Source: Dokdonia sp964351845
GTDB taxonomy: Bacteria; Bacteroidota; Bacteroidia; Flavobacteriales; Flavobacteriaceae
Direction of reading: 5' to 3'
Assembly: GCA_964351845.1 (NCBI GenBank)
Contig: CAYGQJ010000005.1
Location: forward strand, 29,593-93,592
Length of the DNA stretch: 64,000 nt
The notes under the pieces are model-generated. The model was not told the DNA's origin, ran no database searches, and worked only from the letters and a program-made list of their open reading frames with translations. Every line of letters begins with the position of its first letter. The stretch's first letter is position 1. Positions 43,898-53,119 of this stretch are shown here, in pieces. The position numbers and the translations under genes are program-made.

Positions 43898-44417
43898 GAA
43901 ACTACTACTAAAATTTAAAATTGATTTGGGTATCGCATTATTTCCATCAAGATATTATTTAGGTTTTCTAAAAGACGATCGTGTCGTTGCCTTATCAAGA
44001 TTAGAAAAGGTCACACTATTGAATAATCAATATGTTGTTGTTTGGAATGCACATACGTTTAACGGATCCATACAAGATCACTCTTTTGAAGTTACATTAT
44101 CAAATAAATACTATAGTAAACTTTGTGTCTTTAGAGGAACTTTAGAAAATAAGAAAATTCATATAAAAGTTCACGTAAAAACCACCTACAAATGGATATT
44201 GGCCGCGCTATTCTTATATCCCTTAGTTGGTCTTATCATATCGCTTTCTTTAAAAGGTTTTGAAGACTCTAAAGAGCTTATTTTCCATAGTTTAATGGCG
44301 CCAATAACCTTTAGAGTAGCACTGGAAATAGGGTTTATGTATATCTCTAAAAAAGGAATTAAACGCTTAACAAAAACACTAGAAATCATCGAATTAAAAA
44401 AAGCTGAAAAGGAGTGA
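43869..44417 (+). CDS. hypothetical membrane protein with a non-ATG start
   Basis: An open frame of up to 182 residues with one or two hydrophobic segments near residues 108-128 and 140-158, and basic ends. I recognise no family. No in-frame ATG or GTG exists in the first third. Candidates are TTG at 43869 (29 bases inside the DoxX-like gene), ATT at 43893 overlapping that gene's stop, or TTG at 43926. Translational coupling to the DoxX-like gene is plausible, and a strong terminator follows. Confidence 0.6.
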   Translation: MEFGCYLTIKKLLLKFKIDLGIALFPSRYYLGFLKDDRVVALSRLEKVTLLNNQYVVVWNAHTFNGSIQDHSFEVTLSNKYYSKLCVFRGTLENKKIHIKVHVKTTYKWILAALFLYPLVGLIISLSLKGFEDSKELIFHSLMAPITFRVALEIGFMYISKKGIKRLTKTLEIIELKKAEKE

Positions 44418-44463
44418 TTTTATTTTTTACAAGTAAAAAATTATATTTTCATTTTTAGGCATA

Positions 44464-44493
44464 AAAAAAGCGATGAGTTTTCATCGCTTTTTT
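44464..44493. terminator. bidirectional terminator
   Basis: Thirteen-base stem AAAAAAGCGATGA / TCATCGCTTTTTT with a four-base loop, between convergent genes; it can serve both strands. Confidence 0.85.
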
Positions 44494-44514
44494 GGTAATT
44501 ATTAGTAAGTAATA

Positions 44515-45033
44515 TTATTCTTTAGTAGCCTTGTATGCTTCGTCAAGATAGGTTAGGACACTCTGAGTGACATCAAGTTCATCTTTACCATACATGACAC
44601 TTCCTGCATCATTACTCCCGTAGATATACGAATATCCATTGGTCTTTCCGTATTCTTTTACTTTGTCTTTCACTTTGGTAATCACACTATCTATGGCTGC
44701 TTGACTATCTGCCTGAAGTTTTCCTATTCTAGCCTGGCGTTCTTGCTGGAATTTTTGGTCTTCTGCAGCTAATTCTTGATACCGCTCTTGCTGTTTTTTA
44801 GGGCTCATGGTAGCACTATTACTAAGAAACTGTTGTTGCTTGATTTGAAGCGGTTGAAACTTAAGTTCTAAATCCTTAAGAATTTCGTCATTTTCTTTTG
44901 TAAAACGCTCTCTTACATCATTCATCTCTGAATACTCTTTAAATAACTCTTCTGTATCGACAAATGCTGTTTTTTCAGTCTGACATCCGATCACTAAAAA
45001 AGCGATTACAAGTAAGGTTCCTATTTTTTTCAT
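44515..45033 (-). CDS. OmpH/Skp-like lipoprotein
   Basis: A 172-residue protein with a lipobox V-I-G-C (Cys17) and a long charged coiled coil (about residues 35-125), followed by a short beta region with Y-I-Y-G. This is the OmpH/Skp fold that chaperones outer-membrane proteins in the periplasm; the lipid anchor is a common Bacteroidota variation. The start at 45033 is set by a TATTTTTG promoter at 45051-45058; the longer frame to 45075 would begin upstream of it. Confidence 0.88.
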   Translation of the reverse strand: MKKIGTLLVIAFLVIGCQTEKTAFVDTEELFKEYSEMNDVRERFTKENDEILKDLELKFQPLQIKQQQFLSNSATMSPKKQQERYQELAAEDQKFQQERQARIGKLQADSQAAIDSVITKVKDKVKEYGKTNGYSYIYGSNDAGSVMYGKDELDVTQSVLTYLDEAYKATKE

Positions 45034-45050
45034 GGGTTGTTTATTTTCGG

Positions 45051-45058
45051 CAAAAATA
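45051..45058 (-). promoter_or_regulatory. -7 promoter element TATTTTTG of the OmpH-like gene
   Basis: TAnnTTTG match on the minus strand, 18 bases before the chosen ATG. Confidence 0.6.
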
Positions 45059-45357
45059 GAAAGTTTGTGTTGCATTATGCATAAAAATGTAAAAATCTTA
45101 TAGTATAAGGGTTACTTATATTAACAAATGTTTTTCATAGAATCAATCTATCAAAAAAGAATCCACAGGGTTGCTTTTAAAAGAGAAATAGAAATAATTA
45201 AAGGGTTTGGGTGTTTGCAGAGAAAAAACAGCCTTAAAAGGGCTTATTTTTCATATTTAGACACTTTTTATAGGTGTATTCTAAAAAAATAAAGATTTCT
45301 TTTTATTATACCTGAAAAATTAGTTTATTTGCCAGCTTAATTAATAAAAAATTGAAT

Positions 45358-45921
45358 ATGAGTAAATTAGGAAAATTATGTATGGTATTATTTGTAGTTA
45401 CTGCTTTTGTAAGTTGTAACACTGATGATGATGGTGGAAGTGATACGTCTGCAGATCTTGTTGGAACTTGGGCCGTTACTTCATTGGAATATGATGGAAC
45501 AACTAGCTTTGAGCTTTTTGGAGAAACTATCAATACGACTTTTGATGGAGTAGGTCAAAATTTAGATCTAGATTTCACTTTTACTGAAAATCCAAATGAA
45601 TATACAGCTGAGGGTTCTTACGACATTGTTTTAGATTTTACTGTAGATGGAATGTCTCAAACAGAAACAACTTCTGTTGATAACCTTCAACAAGAAGGTA
45701 CTTGGGAACGTAATGGAAATATACTTTCTATTGACGGAGAGATTATTGACCTTGACGTTGATATTCCTGTGGGAGATACTATGGGTATGAGTGATCTTAC
45801 CATTCTTGAATTGACAGATACTACATTGAGATTAGGTCAAGAAGTGTCTGAAGAAGTAACTGAAGAAGGTATTACAGTAAGTGTTTCTATAAACAGTGAA
45901 ATTGTTTTTACTAGACAATAG
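45358..45921 (+). CDS. lipocalin-like lipoprotein
   Basis: A 187-residue lipoprotein: lipobox F-V-S-C (Cys20), an acidic linker D-D-D-G-G, then a beta-rich domain opening L-V-G-T-W-A-V-T-S-L, a hallmark of the Bacteroidota lipocalin-like (DUF4923/DUF5004-like) families. The sequence is very acidic and Thr-rich. It is likely exposed on the cell envelope. Function unknown. Single gene ended by a strong terminator. Confidence 0.8.
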   Translation: MSKLGKLCMVLFVVTAFVSCNTDDDGGSDTSADLVGTWAVTSLEYDGTTSFELFGETINTTFDGVGQNLDLDFTFTENPNEYTAEGSYDIVLDFTVDGMSQTETTSVDNLQQEGTWERNGNILSIDGEIIDLDVDIPVGDTMGMSDLTILELTDTTLRLGQEVSEEVTEEGITVSVSINSEIVFTRQ

Positions 45922-45942
45922 TTCTCAACATCTATTATAAAT

Positions 45943-45974
45943 AAAAAGCGATCTTATGTAAGATCGCTTTTTTT
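45943..45974 (+). terminator. rho-independent terminator of the lipocalin-like gene
   Basis: Near-perfect stem AAAAAGCGATCTTA / TAAGATCGCTTTTT with a two-base tip, 22 bases past the stop; could also serve the convergent methyltransferase gene. Confidence 0.85.
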
Positions 45975-45993
45975 ATGCTCGAAATGCTACTGT

Positions 45994-46982
45994 TTACTTA
46001 GCATGTTGTATCACATAAATCAGCGAAGAATACGCTCCTGTTTTGCTTGCTTTTTGATTAGAACGCCATCCTGATAAAAAGGCTTTGAGAAAATTCATCT
46101 TCCCTGATGTATATTTTTCTGAAAGCAAGCTCACATAAAAAGCATCAAATTTCATAGGATGTACATCAACCACTTTCATGTGTTGCTCTTCAAAAAGTAA
46201 TTGAATCGCTTTTCTAGAAAAATGATATAAATGCCTAGGCACATCATAAGCAGCCCAATTTGATTTATAAAGAGACGCATCATGAGATTCAAAATTAGGG
46301 ACCGCAATAAAAAGCACTCCTTCCCTACTCAAATTATTTTTTAACCACGCTAACTGCTCTTTTAAATCATACACATGTTCCAATACGTGCCACATGGTAA
46401 TCGCGTCATACATAGTTTCTTCTTCTGGTAATGCTTCGGTAAGGTGTATGTTTTTTTGTGATGCAAGCTTTCTCGCTTTTTCACTAGGTTCTACTCCAGA
46501 AACGTTCCATCCTTTTTTAGACACATATTCTAAAAAATCACCGGTACCTGCGCCAATATCTAACAGCGATCCTTTGGNNNNNNNNNNNNNNNNNNNNNNN
46601 NNNNNNNNNNNNNNNNNNNNNNNNNNNNNNNNNNNNNNNNNNNNNNNNNNNNNNNNNNNNNNNNNNNNNNNNNNNNNACATATTCTAAAAAATCACCGGT
46701 ACCTGCGCCAATATCTAACAGCGATCCTTTGGCGGGCAAATAAGAAGTAAGTAATTTATGCTTTCGCGAAAGCGTAATTCCCTTCACTACCTGGTACATT
46801 TTTTCAAAAAGAGATCGTTTGCCATCTGTATGAGAAATGTAATCTTCACTAGCGTAATAAGAAGGCAATGCCTCTTTCGAAGGTTTTGGCGAAGTGATAT
46901 ACATATGAAAATGCTCATCATATTCTAGATGAAACGACTCTCCAGAAACAGCATGATCTTTTACTTGAATGGTAGTTTTCAT
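45994..46982 (-). CDS. class I SAM-dependent methyltransferase, interrupted by an assembly gap
   Basis: Two halves of one methyltransferase are separated by 100 N. The upstream half ends L-L-D-I-G-A-G-T-G-D-F-L-E-Y (motif I) and the downstream half continues K-K-G-W-N-V-S-G-V-E-P, then W-H-V-L-E-H-V-Y. The 55 bases before and after the Ns are identical. Removing one copy plus the Ns (155 bases) gives an uninterrupted 277-residue frame from the ATG at 46982. Family: Methyltransf_23-like; substrate unknown. The palindrome encodes T-L-S-R-K upstream of motif I. Confidence 0.85.
46578..46677. other. 100-N scaffold gap (artefact)
   Basis: Exactly 100 N, flanked by identical 55-base sequences (46523-46577 and 46678-46732). 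These are most likely two overlapping contig ends placed side by side, so no genomic sequence is missing here. Confidence 0.9.
46759..46774. repeat. dispersed palindrome copy (one end base changed)
   Basis: Core 46760-46773 in the methyltransferase gene, frame giving TLSRK. Confidence 0.95.
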
Positions 46983-47050
46983 AGATTTTGAAATGGACAT
47001 TTACAATAGAAAAGGTGTCGTTGGTGTTAGTGTTTTGATTTCTTTTTTAA

Positions 47051-47066
47051 TGTTCCACGTGAAACA
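47051..47066. promoter_or_regulatory. parS site TGTTCCACGTGAAACA
   Basis: A perfect 16-base copy of the ParB-binding centromere sequence, in the 74-base space between mnmG and the methyltransferase gene. Confidence 0.88.
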
Positions 47067-47074
47067 TTATCAAA

Positions 47075-48952
47075 TTAGCGTCCCATATAGACCAACATGA
47101 CACTAATATCTGATGGAGAAACGCCACTAATACGAGAGGCCTGAGATATGGTTACAGGACGTATTTTTTCTAGTTTTTCTTTCGCCTCATACGAAAGCGA
47201 CTTTAGTTTAGAATAATCAAAATTGGCTGGTATTTTTATATTTTCAAGACGGCTTAGCTTATCGGCATTGGCTTTTTCTTTTTCAATATACCCTGCATAC
47301 TTCACTTTAATTTCTGCTTGCTCTAATACATCTTTTTCAATAGCATGGTCTTCTATATAAGCGGCAACCTTTTTAAACTTTTTAATATCCTCCAAATGAA
47401 TTTGAGGACGAGAAAACACCTTAAACATCTTATCAGATTGTCGCATCGGTGATGATCCTCTTTCTTCTAAAATATCATTTACTTCTTCTGGGAGGATACT
47501 AGTTTCTTCAAAATACTTCACCAACTTATCTGACGCCTCACGTTTCTCTTCCATCATCACCAAACGTTCCTGAGAAGCCAAACCTGCTTTATGGGACAAA
47601 GGAGTCAAACGTTCATCCGCATTATCTTGACGTAAGAGCGTACGATACTCTGCTCTTGATGTAAACATACGATACGGCTCTTCGGTACCTTTTGTGATTA
47701 AATCGTCTATTAAAACGCCTATATAGGCTTCGTCACGTTGAAGCATGAAAGGGTCCTTTTCATGTACTTTTAAGTGTGCGTTCATTCCTGCCATTAATCC
47801 TTGAGAAGCGGCTTCTTCATATCCGGTAGTACCATTAATCTGACCTGCAAAAAACAAACCATCTACAAGCTTTGTTTCTAAGGTATGCGTTAATTGTGTA
47901 GGTGGAAAATAATCGTACTCTATTGCATAACCAGGTCTGAAAAACTTCACATTTTCAAAACCAACCACAGATCGCAATGCTTTAAATTGAACATCTTCTG
48001 GCAGAGACGTTGAGAATCCATTTACATAAATCTCACAGGTATCCCATCCTTCGGGTTCTATAAATAACTGGTGCCTGTCCTTATCTGCAAATCGATGAAT
48101 TTTGTCTTCTATCGACGGGCAATATCTAGGTCCGATAGACTTAATTCGACCATTAAACATAGGCGAACGATCAAACCCTTCTTTCAGTAATTCGTGTACT
48201 TCTGGAGACGTATACGTCATGTGACATGGACGCTGATGTGTAAGCGGCGAAGTCTCTTTGGAGTAACTAAATTTCTCTGGAATTTCATCGCCTGGTTGAA
48301 TAATCATCTTAGAAAAATCTAATGATCTTCCATCAACACGAGGAGGCGTTCCTGTCTTCATTCGTCCACTATCAAAACCAAAATCGAGTAATTGCTCAGT
48401 GATTCCAGTAGACGCTCTTTCTCCTGCTCTACCTCCACCAAATTGCTTGTCTCCAATATGGATTAGTCCGTTAAGAAATGTCCCATTCGTTAAGACCACA
48501 GACTTCCCTTTGATCTCTATTCCGAGGGAAGTTCTCACGCCAGTAATTCTATTTTTATCGACGAGTAATCCGCCTACCATCTCTTGATAAAAATCAAGAT
48601 TAGGCGTGCGTTCTAGGCGCAATCGCCAATCTTCTGCAAAACGCATACGATCACTCTGTACTCTTGGGCTCCACATAGCAGGGCCTTTTGACTTATTAAG
48701 CATCTTGAATTGTATGGCTGTTTTATCAGATACGATTCCGCTGTATCCTCCAATGGCATCAATCTCTCGTACGATTTGCCCTTTTGCAATTCCTCCCATC
48801 GCTGGGTTGCATGACATTTGTGCGATGGTTTGGAGATTCATGGTCACGAGAAGGGTCTTACTTCCCATATTGGCAGCCGCAGCTGCAGCCTCGCAACCTG
48901 CATGGCCAGCACCAACGACAATCACATCATATACATCTTGAAATAGACTCAT
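47075..48952 (-). CDS. mnmG: tRNA uridine-5-carboxymethylaminomethyl modification enzyme MnmG
   Basis: A 625-residue FAD protein (GidA). It has N-terminal V-V-G-A-G-H-A-G-C-E-A-A, the conserved C-N-P-A-M-G-G-I-A-K-G segment, G-T-P-P-R-V-D-G-R-S, C-P-S-I-E-D-K, and a helical C-terminal MnmE-binding domain. With MnmE it modifies the wobble uridine of several tRNAs. parS sites lie immediately on each side: one is directly before its start codon and may overlap its promoter. GidA genes near the chromosome origin are common. Confidence 0.98.
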   Translation of the reverse strand: MSLFQDVYDVIVVGAGHAGCEAAAAAANMGSKTLLVTMNLQTIAQMSCNPAMGGIAKGQIVREIDAIGGYSGIVSDKTAIQFKMLNKSKGPAMWSPRVQSDRMRFAEDWRLRLERTPNLDFYQEMVGGLLVDKNRITGVRTSLGIEIKGKSVVLTNGTFLNGLIHIGDKQFGGGRAGERASTGITEQLLDFGFDSGRMKTGTPPRVDGRSLDFSKMIIQPGDEIPEKFSYSKETSPLTHQRPCHMTYTSPEVHELLKEGFDRSPMFNGRIKSIGPRYCPSIEDKIHRFADKDRHQLFIEPEGWDTCEIYVNGFSTSLPEDVQFKALRSVVGFENVKFFRPGYAIEYDYFPPTQLTHTLETKLVDGLFFAGQINGTTGYEEAASQGLMAGMNAHLKVHEKDPFMLQRDEAYIGVLIDDLITKGTEEPYRMFTSRAEYRTLLRQDNADERLTPLSHKAGLASQERLVMMEEKREASDKLVKYFEETSILPEEVNDILEERGSSPMRQSDKMFKVFSRPQIHLEDIKKFKKVAAYIEDHAIEKDVLEQAEIKVKYAGYIEKEKANADKLSRLENIKIPANFDYSKLKSLSYEAKEKLEKIRPVTISQASRISGVSPSDISVMLVYMGR

Positions 48953-48968
48953 TGTTTCACGTGGAACA
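48953..48968. promoter_or_regulatory. parS site TGTTTCACGTGGAACA abutting mnmG start
   Basis: Exact reverse complement of the 47051 site, beginning one base after the mnmG start codon. ParB binding here could affect mnmG transcription. Confidence 0.88.
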
Positions 48969-49066
48969 TTAATATAGCATCACTTACTAAACTACATAAG
49001 AACACTAAAAATTAGCATGCAAATATACGCCCTTTCTATCTTTGTTTTCAGAAGTCCTTTATCAAT

Positions 49067-49082
49067 TGTTTCACGTGGAACA
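49067..49082. promoter_or_regulatory. parS site TGTTTCACGTGGAACA downstream of ybeY
   Basis: A third perfect copy, 98 bases from the second and in the same orientation, between ybeY and mnmG. Confidence 0.88.
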
Positions 49083-49091
49083 ATCGAAGCC

Positions 49092-49499
49092 TTATCGCTT
49101 ATTGAGATAGTAATTTTCTTTGGCTCTCATGACGCCAATATCTTCATCGGACTTGTCTTTATATCCGCAGTAATGAAGTACCCCATGAACCATTACTCTA
49201 TGAAGTTCATCTGCAAAAGACACATCAAATTCCGTAGCATTTTCTGCAACCCTTTCTGTTGAAATATATACATCTCCACTCACGACAATTCCTTCGGTAT
49301 AATCAAAACTAATGACATCTGTTAAGGTATCATGATCCAAGAATTCAACATTCATTTTATGCAGATATTCATCATCACAAAAGATATAATTGAGCTCTCC
49401 TACTTCTTTATTTTCTTCATTCACGACCTTTTGCAACCAAGAAGAAATGGCAGTAGGATTTTCTATTTCAAATGCGTTTGTTGTATTAAATTCAATCAT
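49092..49499 (-). CDS. ybeY: YbeY endoribonuclease (rRNA maturation factor)
   Basis: A 135-residue zinc-dependent RNase with the motif H-G-V-L-H-Y-C-G-Y-K-D (His105, His109). The third metal ligand position holds Asp115 where E. coli YbeY has His, a variation seen in Bacteroidota YbeY by recollection. It processes the 16S rRNA 3' end and assists ribosome quality control. Its start overlaps the end of the DUF4175 gene by 8 bases. Confidence 0.93.
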   Translation of the reverse strand: MIEFNTTNAFEIENPTAISSWLQKVVNEENKEVGELNYIFCDDEYLHKMNVEFLDHDTLTDVISFDYTEGIVVSGDVYISTERVAENATEFDVSFADELHRVMVHGVLHYCGYKDKSDEDIGVMRAKENYYLNKR

Positions 49500-52400
49500 T
49501 ATCTTTTTGGAAATAGTCTTGTACTTTCTTTTTATATTCTTCTTTAAGCGGAAGCGTTTTTCTATTTAATATTTCTGTAGTATTAAAATATTTCTTGGCT
49601 TTGTCAATAGAAGAATTCACAGGATTTACATATCCCTTTAAGTTCGTATTCGACTCTCTTTTTTCTTCTTCTCCTTGTTGAAAGGTAGCTTCTTTCAACT
49701 TTAATAATTCATGTTTTAATTCTGTCATTTTTTGCAACGTTTCATTATTAAATCCTTGATCTAATAATTGCTGCTCTACATCTTTCATGTCCTTGACAAG
49801 TTGTTCGGCGTCATCGCCTAATCCACTCTTTTTGATTTCATCTTCTAACTGCTGACGAAGTTGTTGCTGTTCTTTATAAATTTCATAAAGCAATCCTTGC
49901 TCATATTCGTCTCCCTCATTTCCTTCACCTTTTTCCTCTCCATCTCCACGACCATCCTTTCCATCTTGTCCTCCTTCACCATCTCCTTGGCCTTCTCCTT
50001 CGCCCTTACCTTCTCCGTTTTGGCCTTCTCCTTCTCCATCACCCTTTTCACCTTCTCCTTTTTCTCCATTACCTTCCTCCCCCTTTTCACCTTTTTCTCC
50101 TTCGCCTGGCTTACTGCCTTCTTCCATTTTTTTATTAAGTTCTTCTTGACTTTGTATAATATCAGGAAGTTGTTGTCCTCTTCCCTGACCTTGGCCTTGT
50201 CCTTGACCCTGCCCCTTGCCTTGTCCTTGTCCTTGACCAGACATTTGCATGTTCATTTGATCTAGAGAATTGCTTAAAAAGTCTGCAAGTTCATTAGCAC
50301 CAGTCACTACATATTGCTGGCTACTCACACCTTGTCGCATTTGATTTTCTGCTAAACGCTCTAATGCCTTGTTTAAATTGAAATCAATTTCAGTTAAAGA
50401 TTGATTGATTTTTTCATCTAATTCTGGTCTACGCAATGCGAGTGCGTACAAGCTGTCATCTATATGTTGAAAGTTTTGTTTTAGCACATTCTGAAGTCGG
50501 AGCTTATTGGCAAAATTAGGATTCTTATCATCCATTATTCTAAAGTCATTCATCACCTCTTCTTCCTCAAAAGAAAAAACTAAAAGGTTGTCTAGAATTT
50601 GACGAAGCATTTCAGCATCTTCTTCCATACTTTCTTCACCAGATTGTTGCATACTAGATTGCATCGACTGACTCATTTGCTTCATTTTCTGAGCTGCTTT
50701 CTTTTGCTTTTTTTGTGCGCCGGCTTTACTTGGAGCACTTGGTTTTTGCTCCTCTTGTTCTCCGTCTTGAGGTTCTTGATTTTCTTGTTCTTCCTGTTGT
50801 TCCTGTTGTTCTTGTTTTTCTAATTCTTCACTTGCTCCTTGTTGCTCTTCTTTAATTTCTGCTTGCTTCTTCTCATCAGAAGGAATCTCCATCGGTTTTT
50901 TTAGCCCTTGGTTTTCTTCTTCTAATTTTTTGAGATCTTCTTCTAATTTTTCAAACTCTTCATTCAGTTTATCCTGCGCTTCTTTGTTATTTTCTTCAGT
51001 ATCTTTTTTACTGAGCTCTTCTTGTTTATTGGCTAACTTCTCTAAGTCTCGAGCTATCTTTTCGGCTTTTTTCTGAACGTAATAGCGCTTGGTAAGCTCT
51101 ACCATTTGCTCTAGATTCCTTTTGTTATTCTTATTTTGCTTTTGAAGCTTTTCTAACTTTTCTGAGAGTTCTTCTTTACTGATTTTTTCTCGAAGTTTCT
51201 CTAATTCTTCCAGTAACTTCTCATTCTCTTTTGCCTTTTTTTCTTGACGTTCTAGGCGTTCTTTTAATTTCTCCTTTTCTTCATCAGTAAGTGTCTCTTC
51301 TTTTTGAAATTCTTCCAAGTTTTCTTTAAGCTGCTTAGAAAAATCTTTCATCAGCTCTTCTTGTTGCTTTTGGCGCTTCAAGAAATTTTCTAGTTTCTTT
51401 TGGTCATTAAAGTTGAGTTCTTTCTTTTCTTTTTGCGTTCGCGAAATTTCAGCCAACTCCTTCTCCCTTTCTTTTAATTTTTCTAGCGATTTGTCAAGAC
51501 CTGAAATTGCTTTGTTTTGTTGTTCTAATTGTTGTTGTTCGAGTTCGCTTTCTGTAAACTTCACAAAACTGAATACACTACTTTTCGTACTCTTATAGTT
51601 GTGAATGGCATCATTATCAAATACCTCAAAATAATATTCGTAATTCACCCCTTCTTGAAGTTGAAGCGTATCAGGAAATGCATAAATAAATTGATCTACA
51701 TTTCCTTTTGAAATAGCAATATTTTTAAATGTTTTGGTTTCAGATTGTGATGGGTAATACACCAAACGTAATTTGGTGAGTCCATAATCATCACTGACTT
51801 TTCCATAAAAATACGTTTCCTGATTACTAATACTATCACTTTTTACCTCCAGATTCATTTGAGGAAATTCATCTTTAATGGTTTGTAAGGTATATGCTAG
51901 GTTTTCAAAGTTCTTTAATGCTTTGTTACTCGTGCTTACCTCATAGGACGTGTTTTTGTAGATACGTTGTGAGAGCTCATAAGATGTTGTAGGGCTGGTT
52001 TCTTGCGCTTTCGCGAAAGCGTATAAAGTATCCTTCAAAACTAAATCAACTTGTTCTGTTTCACGTGTATCAAGAGCCCAAGTCACTTTGGTGCCTTCTG
52101 GAATGATAGCATTTCCAGTATTTTTAATACGTTCGGTTGCTTTTTTGGTGTGTGCTGGGTAATCCAATTCCATTTCAAAATTAACAAGCACAGGAACTTT
52201 AAGGACTTCTAATGTATATGCCTGCGAGGTCACTTTATTGGCTTGTAAGTAAAACGAAATATCACCTGCAGGCTGCTCAAAGGTGTAACTGTACTCTCCT
52301 GGCGCTACTTGTTGTAAAAAGTAAACCTCATCGTTAAAGTGAATAGATGCCTCCTCAGGAATGACATCCCCTACCGTCCGAACTTGCAGCTTGTAGTTTC

Positions 52401-53028
52401 TATTTTCTACTGCTTGTAAATCTTCATTTACAACAAAAAAGTTGAAGGGCGCTGGCGGCTCATAGGCTTCGTTATAATTGACAACGCGATCATAACTCGA
52501 AGAAAACACTTCTTCTTTTCCTGCGTAGTTAACCAGCAAGAAAACCACCACTGGAATAGCGGCATACTTGAGGTATTTGATGTTTTTTTTAAAATTAATT
52601 GCTAGACGGAAAGGAACAGGCGCTAATTCCTCACTTTTTTGTTCTATACTCGCCAGCATTAACTCAGAATCTTGAGAATCACTATGCAATTGCAGTGTAT
52701 TGATCAGCTTATCACTCACCTCTGGGAAATGGTTGCCTATCAACTGTGCAGCATCTTTATAATTTATCCCTTTAGAAAGCTTAAAAAGTCTCGCTAACGG
52801 AAGTATGATAAATTTTGCAAGTAGCGCGACTTCTACGCCAATAAAAAGCCAAAATAATACCGTCCTACCTGCAGAACTTAACCAGAAAAAATATTCGATT
52901 AAGAGCGTAAGCAAAAAATACAATACGCCAAATGCAAAAAAGAGAATCACTCCTTTGAGTAACTCATTGGTGTAGTATTTACGTATAAAGCGCTCTAGCT
53001 TTTGTTCTATGTTTTTAAATGTGTTCAT
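49492..53028 (-). CDS. large DUF4175 family membrane-anchored coiled-coil protein
   Basis: A 1178-residue protein. Two N-terminal helices and a third (about residues 25-48, 52-76 and 150-168) anchor a beta-rich extracytoplasmic domain (about 175-500). A very long Lys/Glu/Gln coiled coil follows (about 500-790), then helices, then a low-complexity Gly/Glu/Gln/Lys stretch (about 930-1045) and a final charged coil. The overall layout matches DUF4175, a conserved Bacteroidota protein of unknown role, perhaps an envelope scaffold. The palindrome encodes A-F-A-K-A at about residues 337-341. Confidence 0.85.
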   Translation of the reverse strand: MNTFKNIEQKLERFIRKYYTNELLKGVILFFAFGVLYFLLTLLIEYFFWLSSAGRTVLFWLFIGVEVALLAKFIILPLARLFKLSKGINYKDAAQLIGNHFPEVSDKLINTLQLHSDSQDSELMLASIEQKSEELAPVPFRLAINFKKNIKYLKYAAIPVVVFLLVNYAGKEEVFSSSYDRVVNYNEAYEPPAPFNFFVVNEDLQAVENRNYKLQVRTVGDVIPEEASIHFNDEVYFLQQVAPGEYSYTFEQPAGDISFYLQANKVTSQAYTLEVLKVPVLVNFEMELDYPAHTKKATERIKNTGNAIIPEGTKVTWALDTRETEQVDLVLKDTLYAFAKAQETSPTTSYELSQRIYKNTSYEVSTSNKALKNFENLAYTLQTIKDEFPQMNLEVKSDSISNQETYFYGKVSDDYGLTKLRLVYYPSQSETKTFKNIAISKGNVDQFIYAFPDTLQLQEGVNYEYYFEVFDNDAIHNYKSTKSSVFSFVKFTESELEQQQLEQQNKAISGLDKSLEKLKEREKELAEISRTQKEKKELNFNDQKKLENFLKRQKQQEELMKDFSKQLKENLEEFQKEETLTDEEKEKLKERLERQEKKAKENEKLLEELEKLREKISKEELSEKLEKLQKQNKNNKRNLEQMVELTKRYYVQKKAEKIARDLEKLANKQEELSKKDTEENNKEAQDKLNEEFEKLEEDLKKLEEENQGLKKPMEIPSDEKKQAEIKEEQQGASEELEKQEQQEQQEEQENQEPQDGEQEEQKPSAPSKAGAQKKQKKAAQKMKQMSQSMQSSMQQSGEESMEEDAEMLRQILDNLLVFSFEEEEVMNDFRIMDDKNPNFANKLRLQNVLKQNFQHIDDSLYALALRRPELDEKINQSLTEIDFNLNKALERLAENQMRQGVSSQQYVVTGANELADFLSNSLDQMNMQMSGQGQGQGKGQGQGQGQGQGRGQQLPDIIQSQEELNKKMEEGSKPGEGEKGEKGEEGNGEKGEGEKGDGEGEGQNGEGKGEGEGQGDGEGGQDGKDGRGDGEEKGEGNEGDEYEQGLLYEIYKEQQQLRQQLEDEIKKSGLGDDAEQLVKDMKDVEQQLLDQGFNNETLQKMTELKHELLKLKEATFQQGEEEKRESNTNLKGYVNPVNSSIDKAKKYFNTTEILNRKTLPLKEEYKKKVQDYFQKDND
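49905..50240 (-). repeat. Gly-Gln and Gly-Glu-Lys low-complexity coding repeat
   Basis: Within the DUF4175 gene. It reads as a short (Gly-Gln)n run with Gly-Lys interruptions, then a longer run of G-E-G/G-E-K/G-D-G units. Short tandem DNA repeats of CCTTGT / CTTCTC-type (plus strand) make it a likely site of length variation by slippage. Confidence 0.8.
52006..52021. repeat. dispersed palindrome CGCTTTCGCGAAAGCG
   Basis: Perfect 16-mer in the DUF4175 gene, AFAKA frame. Confidence 0.95.
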
Positions 53029-53119
53029 TTTTCTTTCTATAGCAACCCCTAAAACTACAATTTTATTATGTTTTCTAAATACTTTACTTTTATAACGCCT
53101 TGTTAAAGTTTACCTATTT

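Noticed and set aside
52057..52072. A second parS-like sequence (14 of 16) in the DUF4175 gene
   Set aside because: Two mismatches in one arm break the symmetry. It may be a weak ParB site but cannot be supported by sequence alone.
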